49,203 bases of DNA from Gammaproteobacteria bacterium (GCA_020832085.1 JAFIFJ010000140.1:1-49203); one strand, 5' to 3'. Shown: positions 14,916-24,436, numbered from the stretch's first letter. The notes: a model not told the origin generated them from the sequence alone. Program-made: numbers and translations.

Positions 14916-17246
14916 TCAGCCTCCTTCCAGATTGAGGGCGGGCAGGGTATGGACGTCCACCTCCACTGCGAAGGGTTCGGCCGGACGGAAACCGAACAGC
15001 CAGGTAAAGATGACCTCCGGAATGTGCAGGCGACGGATGTTGTAGCGCTCGACGCAGTCGTTGTAGCCCGCCCGCATCAGGGCCACCTCGTTCTCGAGCA
15101 CCACGATCTGCCGCATGAGCCCCTGCGCGAGCTGATCCGCCTTCAACTCCGGATAGGCTTCCACCAGCCCGCTGAGCTGTCCAAGCAGGGCCTGCTCGAT
15201 TCCAACCATCTGCCCGGCCACAGTCAAATCGGGTTGCCCGTGGTGGGCGAGGGTGCGCAGAGCCGTGACGTTTCTCTGCAGTTCCCGTTCGTGCGTCCCG
15301 TAGGCCGCCAGCACCGTGGACAATCTCGGCAGCAGATCGGCACGCTTCTTCAGGGAAACCTGGATGTTGGCCCAGCCGCGCTGCACACGCAGACGCGCCC
15401 GGATCAGCCCGTTGTACATCAGCGCACCCAGCATGGCGATGGTGTAGCCAATGGGGATCAGCGCCGCCGCGAAGAAGCCCGCCCCATGCAGGGCGCCGAG
15501 GGTGCCGATGGTCGCAAGCCCCACAGCGGCGCCGCCGTTCAACGACAGATTCAGGTAGACGAAGCCGGCCTGGGCCTTGCGCAACTGCAAGGCCTGCTCG
15601 CTGTAGTCGGTGAGAATGAAGGGTGTGTCGCTGGGCCCTCGCCTGAGCACCAGAGTGGATTCGGTCCGGGGGTCGATTTCGGCCGTGCCCAGCCCGTAGA
15701 CGGGCGTGCCCGGCCGGAACAGCCACTCGCTACGGCGGATGCGCCCCTCACGGCGAACGCTGCGATCGGAAACGATGACCTCGGCGTCCACCGGGTCCAC
15801 CGGGAACACGCCTTCATGGTCCCGCAGCAGAAAGCGCTGATCACTGCAGCGATCTTCCAGCGTCACCCAACGCGCATTCTTGCCCGACCCGCGTCGCTCC
15901 TCCTTGAGATAACGGAACCAGACGCAGGGCGTCGCCGTCAGCGGCCCGTGCAAGGGCTCCTGCTCCGCCAGCGTTTCGGCGCGGCCGCTGACTTCCGCCT
16001 GACCGAAGGCGACGCCGGCCGAGGCCGAAGTCGGGAGGTCTTCGATCAGGCGCTTGATGCGGATGCGACGGAATCCGGTGACGCTGCACAGCAGCGAAAG
16101 CAGCAGGCCGGCAACCACGACACCGCCGCCGATGAGCGGTGAGATTCGGGTGTCCGCAGCGTCGCGCTGCATCATCGCGTCGTTATCGATGAGGGCCGCA
16201 GGCAGGGCCGGCAGACCCAGCCCCGGCGCCAGCCATCGTTCGGGAAACTGCTGCGCAATCGCCTGGGTGCGCTGGGCCTGGATGGCCAGCCGGTCACGCA
16301 TGTGCGTCAGCGTCTGGCGCTGGAACTCGTCCAGGTGCCCGTAGCTCAGGTCGTCGAAGGAACCCAGCGTGGCCCAGTCACAATCCCAGACCACCCCGTG
16401 ATCCGCGAGATGACGATTCATCCAGGCCGACCCTGCTGCCAGGTCCCGCTCCATGCGCTGGAACGCAGCAGCAAGGTCACTGCGCGCGGTGGCGGCGGCG
16501 AGCTGAAACTGGCCCAGCGCCAGCACCAGCCCCACCAGCGTGAGATAGACCACGGCGCGATGAATGCGCAGCGCCCAGACGAAAGCCAGGACGGAGAAGC
16601 TCGCGGCAGCCAGGGCCAGGCCGATCAGCAGCAGCGCCATGCCCGCCATGCCGCTGCGGGCAGTGGCTTCGTCATCCATGGAGAGCAGCGGCGTGTACTG
16701 ACCGGGACTCTCAAACTCGAGAACCTCCTGGCCGTAGCGGCCGCTGACATAGCCGAACACGAAGACAACGTCACCGGGGTCGATGCGATACTCGGTGTAA
16801 CGCAGATCGCCCTCCCTGCGCTGCAGCCGCTGTCGCGCCCGGATATCGACCCGATCATGGGGCAGGACTTCTATCCGGCCGCTGCCGTCATCGAGCCAGA
16901 AGGGCAGGACACGACGCTGGTCTCGAACCGTCCTCCAGCTGCTTCTGCCCTCCGAGTCCCGGCTCTCCCGCTCCACGTGATGGCGGTAGTAGACCGTCTC
17001 CACGCCGCTTTCTGGCGCCGTCAGCAGGCGGGCACCGGGCTCGACAAAGCCGCGGACATTGGCCTCGCCGGGCAGCAACGCTGCCACCAGGGATCGGGGC
17101 GTGCGCTCGAGCTGACGTAGCTCGCGGAGGCTGTCGAAGCCGGAACTCCCGGCCACCCAGGCGACAAGCAGCAGCATCAGCGTCAACAGCAGCCCGCCGA
17201 AACCGACGCCAATCACAGCGACGAAAGATGAACTCCTGCCACTCAC
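14916..17246 (-). CDS. Multi-pass protein with two GIDE-like domains fused to a C-terminal LemA domain
   Basis: A 776-residue protein. Residues 8-31 form a helix, 50-165 a GIDE/BAM-like beta domain, and 198-248 two or more helices. Then come a long soluble loop, a helix at 371-391, a second GIDE-like domain (about 410-520), and a hairpin of helices at 571-612. The last 165 residues are a LemA domain: YNGLIRARLRVQRGWANIQV, KKRADLLPRL, and the RAGYNDCVERYN and FGFRPAEPF signatures. GIDE is the membrane-linked domain of the eukaryotic ubiquitin ligase MUL1 but has no RING here. The GTG start has GAGGG upstream. Function unknown; a membrane-stress or lipid-linked scaffold is a guess. Confidence 0.75.
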   Translation of the reverse strand: MSGRSSSFVAVIGVGFGGLLLTLMLLLVAWVAGSSGFDSLRELRQLERTPRSLVAALLPGEANVRGFVEPGARLLTAPESGVETVYYRHHVERESRDSEGRSSWRTVRDQRRVLPFWLDDGSGRIEVLPHDRVDIRARQRLQRREGDLRYTEYRIDPGDVVFVFGYVSGRYGQEVLEFESPGQYTPLLSMDDEATARSGMAGMALLLIGLALAAASFSVLAFVWALRIHRAVVYLTLVGLVLALGQFQLAAATARSDLAAAFQRMERDLAAGSAWMNRHLADHGVVWDCDWATLGSFDDLSYGHLDEFQRQTLTHMRDRLAIQAQRTQAIAQQFPERWLAPGLGLPALPAALIDNDAMMQRDAADTRISPLIGGGVVVAGLLLSLLCSVTGFRRIRIKRLIEDLPTSASAGVAFGQAEVSGRAETLAEQEPLHGPLTATPCVWFRYLKEERRGSGKNARWVTLEDRCSDQRFLLRDHEGVFPVDPVDAEVIVSDRSVRREGRIRRSEWLFRPGTPVYGLGTAEIDPRTESTLVLRRGPSDTPFILTDYSEQALQLRKAQAGFVYLNLSLNGGAAVGLATIGTLGALHGAGFFAAALIPIGYTIAMLGALMYNGLIRARLRVQRGWANIQVSLKKRADLLPRLSTVLAAYGTHERELQRNVTALRTLAHHGQPDLTVAGQMVGIEQALLGQLSGLVEAYPELKADQLAQGLMRQIVVLENEVALMRAGYNDCVERYNIRRLHIPEVIFTWLFGFRPAEPFAVEVDVHTLPALNLEGG

Positions 17247-17396
17247 ACGCGGCCCTCACAGCTCTGCGGGGAGCTTACCGAGGCCACAGCAGTGGGTCGA
17301 CGCCAGGCCGTCCACATTGCCCACATGCATCGTTGCCACTAGCCTTGGGACAGGCGATCTCGCCTTCGGCACGCCGATCCGAGTGAGCACGGACCT

Positions 17397-18107
17397 ATGA
17401 GCCGCATTGCGGTGGAACGCCTCGCGCGCCAGCAGCGGCGTCCGGGACCCGACCCGGGCGAACCCCGCTTTCAGGCGGCTGAACTGCTGCACCTCCCCAC
17501 CCTGGCCGCTTCGAGCCACAACTCCCAACCCTGGCGTTTCCGGATCGACGACAGCGCCATTCGCATCGTCCCGGACTGCACCCGCAGATTGCCCATCGTC
17601 GATCCTGACGACGCCCATCTGCTGCGGAGCCTCGGCTGTGCCGCAGAGAATCTCGTCCATGCCGCCGCCGCTCAAGGTTTCGCCAGCCAGATCATTGCTA
17701 CCGACGACGGTCTGGCCAGTCGGGTTTTCGGCAAGCCGGCATTGCCGGGCTGGCTTGGCAGACGCTTGCTGCCGAACCTGCTGAGCCCCGACAGCCAGAC
17801 CCGCAGGGATGCGGAGGCCATCCGCAGCGCGTCAGGAATCGCAGTGATCATTGCACAGGGGAACCGTGCGCTGGACTGGATCAGGTCAGGAATCGTGGCC
17901 CAGCGCCTGCTGCTCGAAGCCGAGTTTCATGATGTCCGTACGGCATTGCTCAATCAGCCCATCGAGGCTTCGGGGGTGAACAGTACATTCAGAAGCTGGC
18001 TTGGGGTGTCAGGCTGGCCCATGCTGCTGATCCGATTCGGCCGCGCTGGACGTGCGCCCTACAGTCTGCGACGGCCCGTGGCGGATGTCATCGATGTCGG
18101 GACATGA
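17397..18107 (+). CDS. Acg-family nitroreductase-like FMN protein, centrally shortened
   Basis: A 236-residue protein whose N-terminal part has the Acg-type FMN site (LAASSHNSQPWRF) and the RRLPIVDPDDAHLLRSLGCAAENL region. The C-terminal part has the matching end (SGWPMLLIRFGRAG, SLRRPVADVI). Family members are usually 320-370 residues. The middle part with the RHTNR motif seen in relatives is missing, while the frame stays open. It may therefore be an internally deleted, inactive gene or a short variant. It stands between the GIDE-LemA gene (divergent) and a serine hydrolase gene. Confidence 0.6.
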   Translation: MSRIAVERLARQQRRPGPDPGEPRFQAAELLHLPTLAASSHNSQPWRFRIDDSAIRIVPDCTRRLPIVDPDDAHLLRSLGCAAENLVHAAAAQGFASQIIATDDGLASRVFGKPALPGWLGRRLLPNLLSPDSQTRRDAEAIRSASGIAVIIAQGNRALDWIRSGIVAQRLLLEAEFHDVRTALLNQPIEASGVNSTFRSWLGVSGWPMLLIRFGRAGRAPYSLRRPVADVIDVGT

Positions 18108-18203
18108 TTCAACAACAGGGAACGGGTGTTGCAGGTCGAACCGGGACTGCAGGGCTGAGGTCCGGAGTATGACTTGGCAACATTTCTGATGGGGACACAT
18201 GTC

Positions 18204-19466
18204 ATGACCACGACCCCGACCAGCGGAATGGTCAATCGAAGAATCCGGGCGACTGGCCCATGCCGGAAGCTGCTTGCGCTGTCTGCAGCGCTGCTGGCGG
18301 CGTGGCCATGGCTGCTTGCTGCGCAGCCCATGACGCTGGAGGAGATGCTGGCGTCCCATCGGGAGCAGCTCGGTCCCGTCATGAACGATACAGCGCATCA
18401 CCGGCTGCAGATCGTGGTCACCTACATCGACCGCGGGGACGACGACACCATCCATCTCCATCGGGAGCACTACCGCAGCAGCCCCGAAGCCTACTTCTAT
18501 CCTGCGAGCGTCGTGAAGTTTCCCATTGCGGTAGCTGCGCTGGAGTGGATCGCAGACCTCGGCATCGACTCCGTCGATCACCACACCACCATGCTGACGG
18601 ACGCCGACCGTCCCGCCCAGACGCCGGTGCTCGAGGATGCCACAGCTGCTGATGGCCGCCCCACCATCGGCCACTACATCCGCAAGCTTTCCATCGTCAG
18701 TGACAACGACGCCTCGAATCGCCTGTTCGAACTCATCGGCCGCGATGAACTGCAGCAGCGCATGCAGCGCTGGGGCATGGATGACTCCCGCATCACCCAT
18801 CGTCTGGCCATCCGCCTTCCGGCCGAGGAGAATCGCCACAGCAATCCGGTCCGCTTCGTCGATGCCGACGGCAGGCTCCTGCATCGGCGGCCGGCGCGAG
18901 ACGGCAGTGATCTTGCCGCGGGCATCGAACCCATTCTGCTCGGCGGGGGTGAGATCATCGACGGCGAGTACGTGGACGGCCCGAAAGACTTTTCGGGGCT
19001 CAACCACATGCCCCTTGCGGAGGTTCATCATCTGCTCGAAACCATTGTGATCCCCGAGAGTGTCCCGGCGGAAAGGCGACCGCGCATGAGTGAGGCCGGG
19101 CGGGAACTCCTGCTCGAAGCCATGCGGGTGATGCCGTCGGAAAGCGGCATTGCCGCCTATCGGGATACCGAACGCTACCCGGATGGATTCGCCAACTATT
19201 TCATCATGGGGCGCGACCCGGAACGGCTGCCTGCCGGCGTCACCATCATCAACAAGGTGGGGCGCGCCTACGGCTTCCTCACCGAAACCGCCTACGTGGA
19301 GGATGCGGTGGCCGACGTGGCGTTCATCTTGAGCGCCACCGTCGAAGTGAACGCCAACGGCGTCTACAACGACGATGAATACGAATACGATGAACTCGGC
19401 GTGCCCTTTCTCGCCGAGCTGGGGCTGCTGGTTCTGGAGCAGGCGCGGAGGCGTTCGTCGCCCTGA
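18204..19466 (+). CDS. Class A beta-lactamase-like secreted serine hydrolase
   Basis: A 420-residue protein with a signal sequence (hydrophobic core LLALSAALLAAWPWLLAA). The active-site motifs are S-x-x-K in PASVVKFP, SDN in IVSDNDASN and K-x-G in NKVGRAYG. This is the serine beta-lactamase/transpeptidase fold, but the surrounding sequence is not that of an antibiotic-resistance enzyme; a peptidoglycan or esterase role is as likely. The ATG at 18204 follows GGGGACAC; other starts are TTG 18174, ATG 18189 and ATG 18228. It is convergent with manA, 12 bases apart. Confidence 0.8.
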   Translation: MTTTPTSGMVNRRIRATGPCRKLLALSAALLAAWPWLLAAQPMTLEEMLASHREQLGPVMNDTAHHRLQIVVTYIDRGDDDTIHLHREHYRSSPEAYFYPASVVKFPIAVAALEWIADLGIDSVDHHTTMLTDADRPAQTPVLEDATAADGRPTIGHYIRKLSIVSDNDASNRLFELIGRDELQQRMQRWGMDDSRITHRLAIRLPAEENRHSNPVRFVDADGRLLHRRPARDGSDLAAGIEPILLGGGEIIDGEYVDGPKDFSGLNHMPLAEVHHLLETIVIPESVPAERRPRMSEAGRELLLEAMRVMPSESGIAAYRDTERYPDGFANYFIMGRDPERLPAGVTIINKVGRAYGFLTETAYVEDAVADVAFILSATVEVNANGVYNDDEYEYDELGVPFLAELGLLVLEQARRRSSP

Positions 19467-19478
19467 GGGGGCCGGGAG

Positions 19479-20669
19479 TCAGCGCTGCAAAGGGACGCCG
19501 ACGCGCCAGACGGAAGTCCCCGCACGCAGCCGATAGCGGGTACCCGGCTGGATCAGGCAGGCCTCACCGGAGGCCAGCATCAATGGCACCTGCGCGCCCT
19601 CCACTTCGAGGGTGACACCACCGGCGCAGGCCAGAAGCAGTTCCGGAGACAGCGCCCTTCGTTCCCGGTCGGCGGCGGCAAGCCTTTGCACTTCGAACTC
19701 CTTCGCCGGTGTCGCGTAGGCACCCGTGGCATCAGCCTCGATGACGGCAGGGGCGGCATTGCCGGTGCGAATGACCTTCAGGAGTTCGGCGGCATCCACA
19801 TGCTTGGGCGTGAGTCCCGCCCGCAGCACGTTGTCCGACGCAGCCATGACCTCAATGCCCGCACCCTGCAGGTAGGCATGGGGAACACCGGCCTCCAGAA
19901 ACAGCGCCTGGCCCGGTTGCAGATGCCTGAGTTCGAGCAGGAACAGGAACAGCAGACCGCGATCGGGTGGCGCCCCGGCACCGAGTGCCTGCTGCGCCTT
20001 CAGCACCCAGAATTCCAGTGTCGGAGAAGCGGGTGGCGGGCCAGCAAAACGCTGCAGCAGACCCGACAGCGCGGGCTGCACGCGGTGATCGGGAAGGTCG
20101 AACCAGGCGGCAAGCAGGCTTCGGAGATCTTCCGGGCGGTCCCCGAGCCCGGGAAGGAGATCGCGAATCTCAGGGGCGGCATCCAGCATGGACCGGATGA
20201 CCGGCAGCGGACGAAACCCGCACAGGGCATGAAATGCCGTCAGGGCGACGATCAGTTCCGGCTTGTGATGGGGATCGCGGTAGTTGCGGTGGGGCGCATG
20301 CAGGGCAATGCCGGCGGCCTGCTCCCGCTCGAACCCGGCCCGGGCCTGGGCCGCATCGGGGTGAACCTGAATCGACAGCGGCTCGGCCGCCGCCAGCAGC
20401 TTCACCAGATAGGGCAGGGTCCCGAAGGTGCGGCTCACGTCCTCACCGAGCAGACGCACCCCGTCGGTGGCGATGTGGGCATCCAGCGATCGTGGGCCGT
20501 CGGGCGTATGGATCACCGATGGCGCCAGGGGATGGGCGCCATACCAGGCCTCGGCCCAGGGCCGACCATCAATGGGCCGTCCGAGCAGCTCAGGAATGAA
20601 GGCCCGATCGCCCCAGGCGTAGTGCTGGATGCGCGGTTCGAGCTTCAGAGCAGGTGGTGCTGACGTCAT
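19479..20669 (-). CDS. manA: Mannose-6-phosphate isomerase, class I
   Basis: A 396-residue type I phosphomannose isomerase. It interconverts fructose-6-phosphate and mannose-6-phosphate and so opens the route to GDP-mannose and mannosylated glycans. The zinc-site segments are present: SIQVHPDAAQ with its histidine, the DPHHKPEL motif and EAGVPHAYLQG. The NVLRAGLTPKHVD segment is typical of the family. The ATG at 20669 is chosen because the family N-terminus (KLEPRIQHYAWG) follows at once. The gene lies downstream of the acyltransferase gene with a 73-base gap. Confidence 0.9.
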   Translation of the reverse strand: MTSAPPALKLEPRIQHYAWGDRAFIPELLGRPIDGRPWAEAWYGAHPLAPSVIHTPDGPRSLDAHIATDGVRLLGEDVSRTFGTLPYLVKLLAAAEPLSIQVHPDAAQARAGFEREQAAGIALHAPHRNYRDPHHKPELIVALTAFHALCGFRPLPVIRSMLDAAPEIRDLLPGLGDRPEDLRSLLAAWFDLPDHRVQPALSGLLQRFAGPPPASPTLEFWVLKAQQALGAGAPPDRGLLFLFLLELRHLQPGQALFLEAGVPHAYLQGAGIEVMAASDNVLRAGLTPKHVDAAELLKVIRTGNAAPAVIEADATGAYATPAKEFEVQRLAAADRERRALSPELLLACAGGVTLEVEGAQVPLMLASGEACLIQPGTRYRLRAGTSVWRVGVPLQR

Positions 20670-20742
20670 GTGAAGCGCTTCGCCGGAGTCAGACGTTCGC
20701 GACGCGATGGTCGCCCTGCGGCGGGCCGCCGGAAGCGCGAAG

Positions 20743-22209
20743 CTACTGGGATGCGGGCGACTCTGCAAACGCCGGCGCGACCGCATCGCCTGCGGTGACC
20801 TGCCGCGCCGCACTCAAGGTCTCGGCAAAGGACTCCTCGATGCAGGCGGCAAAGCGCTCCGGGTCCGGCATGATTTCCCGGCAGGACGTGAAGCTGATGG
20901 TGAGCCGGCTGTTGTAGCTCAGCACCGGCATGAACAGGCCGATGGAATCACCCACCGGTCCGAGTCCGTACTGGGTCACCAGCCTGGCCCCGTTCATGTA
21001 AAGCGGCACCTGGGGACCGGGAACATTGGTGATGACGCAGTTGAACAACGGGCTGATCAGGTTGCCGATGCCCATCTGAGTCACCAGCCGCCCGGCCAGG
21101 GCCAGCGTGGCGGCCGGAATGTGCTTGTTGATGTCCGTCATGAGCCGGGCCCCATAGGCGTTGCTCAGCTCCTTGGCGTCCCGGGTGTGGGCGTGAACGG
21201 CAGCCAGACGCTCCATGGCATCGGGGATATCGGTGCGGATGGCCACGGCCAGGGCCGAGACCTGATTGCCTCCGGTGCCCTTCTCGTTCTCCACCCGGAC
21301 GTTCACCGGGGCCATGGCTACCAGGGATTCCGCCGGCAAGGCGTCGTGGGCGAGCAGGTAGCGCCGAATCGCGCCGCCGCAGATGGCCAGCACCGCATCG
21401 TTGACGGTGGCGCCGGGAAGCGCCTTGCGGATGGTCTTGATGTCGGCGAGATCGAAGTCGCGGCCCTCGAACACCCGGTGCGCTGACACCCGGGCGTTGA
21501 AGATGGTCTTGGGGACATCGCCTGCAGACTTCAGCTCCTGGCGCTGCAGACGGCGCCGGGTCTCCGCGAACACCGGCACCGCTTGGGACAGCACCTTCAT
21601 TAACTGGAAGGGCTTGCGGATGTTGTTGCCGTAGGTCCGCACCAGCAGTTCCAACGGACTCGGGGGCTGCTCGGCCACCCAGGGTCGATCCGGCGGCGTC
21701 ACCGTTCCTGCCGGACCTAGATCGTGCAGGGCCGCGGTAATCTCGGCGCCGGTTGCGCCGTCAATGGCGGAGTGATGGATCTTGGCCAGCAGCGCATAAC
21801 TGCCCTGGGGCAGCCCGGCGACGTTGTCGAGGCCCTCGATGACGTAGAACTCCCACAACGGTCGGCTGACGTCGAGCTGGCGGGAGTGCAGTCGTGCCAC
21901 CTGGATGCAGAGCTGACGCCAGTCGCCGGGTTTGGGCAGGGCGATATGCCGGACGTGGAATTCGAGATCGAAGTCGGGATCCTGGATCCAATAGGGATAG
22001 TCCAGGGCCAGCGGCACTTCGACGAGACGCTGACGAAACGCCCGCGCACGGTGCAGCCGGCTGTCGATGAGATCCAGGATTTGCTTGAAGCGCACCGCAC
22101 CGCCGGGCGCTGTCTGCGGATCGTAGATGTTGACGCTGCCGATGTGCATCGGCATCCGCGCCGATTCCAGATAGAGAAACGTCGCGTCCTGACCGCTGAG
22201 CTGTTCCAC
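20743..22209 (-). CDS. Wax ester synthase/diacylglycerol acyltransferase family protein
   Basis: A 488-residue WS/DGAT-type O-acyltransferase. The catalytic HHxxxDG motif is complete (H145, H146, D150, G151). The N-terminus begins LSGQDATFLYLE, and the NVPGPQVPLYMNG motif is in the C-terminal half, both diagnostic for the family. These enzymes join acyl-CoA to a fatty alcohol or diacylglycerol to make wax esters or triacylglycerol storage lipid. The GTG start at 22209 follows GAGGGGGG. No acyl-CoA reductase is in the window, so the alcohol source is not visible. Confidence 0.9.
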   Translation of the reverse strand: MEQLSGQDATFLYLESARMPMHIGSVNIYDPQTAPGGAVRFKQILDLIDSRLHRARAFRQRLVEVPLALDYPYWIQDPDFDLEFHVRHIALPKPGDWRQLCIQVARLHSRQLDVSRPLWEFYVIEGLDNVAGLPQGSYALLAKIHHSAIDGATGAEITAALHDLGPAGTVTPPDRPWVAEQPPSPLELLVRTYGNNIRKPFQLMKVLSQAVPVFAETRRRLQRQELKSAGDVPKTIFNARVSAHRVFEGRDFDLADIKTIRKALPGATVNDAVLAICGGAIRRYLLAHDALPAESLVAMAPVNVRVENEKGTGGNQVSALAVAIRTDIPDAMERLAAVHAHTRDAKELSNAYGARLMTDINKHIPAATLALAGRLVTQMGIGNLISPLFNCVITNVPGPQVPLYMNGARLVTQYGLGPVGDSIGLFMPVLSYNSRLTISFTSCREIMPDPERFAACIEESFAETLSAARQVTAGDAVAPAFAESPASQ

Positions 22210-22277
22210 GTCGATCCCCCCTCGCGCCCCCGGCCTTCGATGATGCCAGCGGATCCACGCCTTGTCAGGAGGGCATA

Positions 22278-23078
22278 TCAGCGCCGGACGGAGAACTCCA
22301 CCGCGAGGGGCAGGTGGTCGGAGAACGGACAGGCGAGCACTGCGGCGGAGTGGACCTCGAGATCCGAGGACACCAGGATGTGATCGAGTTCCTGCCGCGG
22401 GCGCCAGCTCGGGTAGGTCAGACCCGGAGTGGCCAGCGCCGGCTCTAGCCCGCTTCCGGCCAGCGGAGATCGCTCCAGCAACCCGCTGCGGGAGGTGTTC
22501 ATGTCACCCATGAGCACCAGCCTGCTGCGTCCGCCGAAGCGATCCGCCAGCCACGCCAGCTGCCGCCGCCGGGCGCGGAAGCCCAGCGAGAGATGGACGC
22601 TGACCACCAGCAGCGGCAGACCGTCGTCGATGGGGAACTCGGCAATGATGGCGCCGCGGCCGGGAATGGCCGAGGGCAGGCTGACGTCTTCCAGCTCACT
22701 GGGGGACGCCCGGGACAGCAGACCATTGCCGTGCTGGGCGAAACGCCCGAGCCGGCGATTGCGCTGGATGTACCAGTAGGGCAGGTGGGCGCGACCGGCC
22801 AGAAAGGCCACCTGATTGAGGAAGCCGCTGCGCAGACTGCCCGCATCCACCTCCTGCAGTCCCACCAGATCGTAATCGGCCAGCATCGCGCCGATGCGTT
22901 CGAGGTTGAAGGGGCGCCCCGGATCGTGAATGACCTGGCGCCAGCCTCCGGTGACGTACTCATGGTAGCGCTGGGTGGGGATGCCCGACTGAATGTTGAA
23001 AGATAGCAGCCGAATCCGCTCGGGCAGCCGGTCCAGGACGGGAGGCACCGAGCTCGATTCAGTAATCGGCGGAGCCAT
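22278..23078 (-). CDS. Endonuclease/exonuclease/phosphatase-family hydrolase
   Basis: A 266-residue protein of the EEP fold. Motifs are RLLSFNIQSG near the N-terminus, VGLQEVDAG with the metal-binding glutamate, SVHLSLG, MGDMNTS and the final SDHLPLAVEF with the catalytic Asp-His pair. No signal peptide is seen. Relatives cut phosphodiesters in nucleic acids or lipid head groups; the substrate is not shown here. The ATG at 23078 overlaps the end of dsbA by about 20 bases, indicating an operon (c4, dsbA, this gene). A longer reading to 23144 lacks family similarity. Confidence 0.85.
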   Translation of the reverse strand: MAPPITESSSVPPVLDRLPERIRLLSFNIQSGIPTQRYHEYVTGGWRQVIHDPGRPFNLERIGAMLADYDLVGLQEVDAGSLRSGFLNQVAFLAGRAHLPYWYIQRNRRLGRFAQHGNGLLSRASPSELEDVSLPSAIPGRGAIIAEFPIDDGLPLLVVSVHLSLGFRARRRQLAWLADRFGGRSRLVLMGDMNTSRSGLLERSPLAGSGLEPALATPGLTYPSWRPRQELDHILVSSDLEVHSAAVLACPFSDHLPLAVEFSVRR

Positions 23079-23766
23079 CACTGGTTTGAGCCTCGGCTCG
23101 GGTCCTTCGCAGGAGGTAATCGGCCACGTCGAGCATGGCCTCATTGGAGCCGGCCAGCCGACCGTCGCTGCGCCACTGACCGGCCACCACCAGGGTGGGC
23201 ACGCTGCCGACCTGCCAGACGCGGCTCAAGGCCAGGGCCTGCGCAACGGCCTGAGCGACTTCGAGACTTTCGAATGCGGCAAGAAAATCCTCCCGGCTGC
23301 GGCAGCGCTGGCCGCGCCTCTGGCCCACGGCGCGAACGCGGTCGGCATAAAAGAGTGCAATGTCCGCAGCGTCCTTGAACTGCCGCCCGTCTTCGTGAAT
23401 GGCAGCGAACATGGCGTCGTGGGTAACGCCTAGGACGCCGCAGACCTCGGCCACATAGTAGGCCTCGGCCAGCAGCATCCAGCTGCGGCTGAACACCGCC
23501 GGAACACGCTCGAAACGGACGTCATCGGGAAGCTGCCCGGTCCAGGTGGCCAGCGCAGGCTCCAGGCGATGGCAGTGAATGCAGGCGTAGGAGAAAAGCT
23601 CCTGCACCAGCAGCCCGCCATGGCTCTGACCGGTGGTTCCGGTGGCGGTGGGCACCGGCAGCACGATGTAGTGCTCGTTCTGCCGGAACGTCTCCAGACG
23701 GGACTGGGCCGCAACGGCGGGCAGCAGTCCAAGTAACAGCACAGCGGTGAGGACGTAACGCGACAT
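23059..23766 (-). CDS. dsbA: Periplasmic thiol:disulfide oxidoreductase DsbA
   Basis: A 235-residue protein with a signal peptide (to about AVAAQS) and a thioredoxin fold with the helical insert of DsbA. The redox site is CIHC (residues about 62-65) in the context FSYACIHCHRLEP. The cis-proline loop is SVPTLVV. It donates disulfides to exported proteins and would be re-oxidised by DsbB, which is not in the window. It lies 28 bases after the cytochrome c4 gene, the same neighbour as in Pseudomonas. A GTG at 23769 directly before the ATG could also start translation. Confidence 0.9.
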   Translation of the reverse strand: MSRYVLTAVLLLGLLPAVAAQSRLETFRQNEHYIVLPVPTATGTTGQSHGGLLVQELFSYACIHCHRLEPALATWTGQLPDDVRFERVPAVFSRSWMLLAEAYYVAEVCGVLGVTHDAMFAAIHEDGRQFKDAADIALFYADRVRAVGQRRGQRCRSREDFLAAFESLEVAQAVAQALALSRVWQVGSVPTLVVAGQWRSDGRLAGSNEAMLDVADYLLRRTRAEAQTSDGSADY

Positions 23767-23794
23767 CACCGCTGCTCACTCGCCAGCAATGGAA

Positions 23795-24436
23795 TCAGTG
23801 CAGGCCGCGGATGTAGGCGGACACTGCCTCGATCTCGCGATCGTTCATGTTCTGCGCCACGCCGCGCATCACGCCACCCATGGCGGCATCGGTCTCCCGC
23901 TCGCCATCGCGGTAGGCCTTGAGCTGCAGCGCTGTGTAGCGCTCCGGCTGGCCGGAAAGGGAAGGATAGCCGGCCGGACCGTTGCCATGCCCGCCGGGCG
24001 AATGACAGGCGATGCAGGCGGCCACGCCCTTGTTGGCAATACCGGCACGGTAGATGCGCTTGCCGAGTTCGAGCACCTCAGGCGCGGCGTCAGCAGTGCC
24101 TTCGGCCAGGGGCTGATCGGCATAGAAGGCCGAAATGTCCTTCAGCTGCTGCTCGGTCAGATTTTCCACCTGCCCCATCATCAGCAGCGCCTGGCGCTCG
24201 CCGGAGTGGAAGGCGCGCATCTGGCTGAGGAGATAGCTGTAATGCTGGCCCCCGAGGTTCGGGTACTCGGGGCCGATGCCCCGGCCGTCGGAACCGTGGC
24301 AGGCGCTGCAGACCAGGGCAGCCGCCCGACCCGCTTCAGGGTCGCCGCGAGGAGTCTCTGCCGGGGGCTCGGTTGCCGCGGTGAGAACCCCACTGACGCA
24401 CAACAGGACAAACGTGAAGATCAGATTGCGCAACAT
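23795..24436 (-). CDS. Diheme cytochrome c4
   Basis: A 213-residue protein with a signal peptide (LIFTFVLLCVSGVLTAA) and two similar cytochrome c domains, each with one heme site: CSACH in the first half and CIACH in the second. Methionine ligands are likely in LLMMGQ and AAMGGVM. The PNLGGQHYSYLLSQM and PSLSGQPERYTALQL segments show the internal duplication typical of cytochrome c4. It carries electrons in the periplasm from the bc1 complex to terminal oxidases, here plausibly the aa3 oxidase at 36469-40863. The ATG at 24436 starts the signal peptide. Confidence 0.92.
   Translation of the reverse strand: MLRNLIFTFVLLCVSGVLTAATEPPAETPRGDPEAGRAAALVCSACHGSDGRGIGPEYPNLGGQHYSYLLSQMRAFHSGERQALLMMGQVENLTEQQLKDISAFYADQPLAEGTADAAPEVLELGKRIYRAGIANKGVAACIACHSPGGHGNGPAGYPSLSGQPERYTALQLKAYRDGERETDAAMGGVMRGVAQNMNDREIEAVSAYIRGLH

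Noticed and set aside
14583..16142. A 519-residue open frame on the plus strand opposite the amidohydrolase and GIDE-LemA genes
   Set aside because: It spans the junction of two real minus-strand genes and has the usual shadow composition rich in Q, G, R and H.
18204..19466. An antibiotic-resistance beta-lactamase
   Set aside because: The S-x-x-K, SDN and K-x-G motifs are present, but the protein is much longer than class A enzymes and the Omega-loop ExxLN motif was not found.
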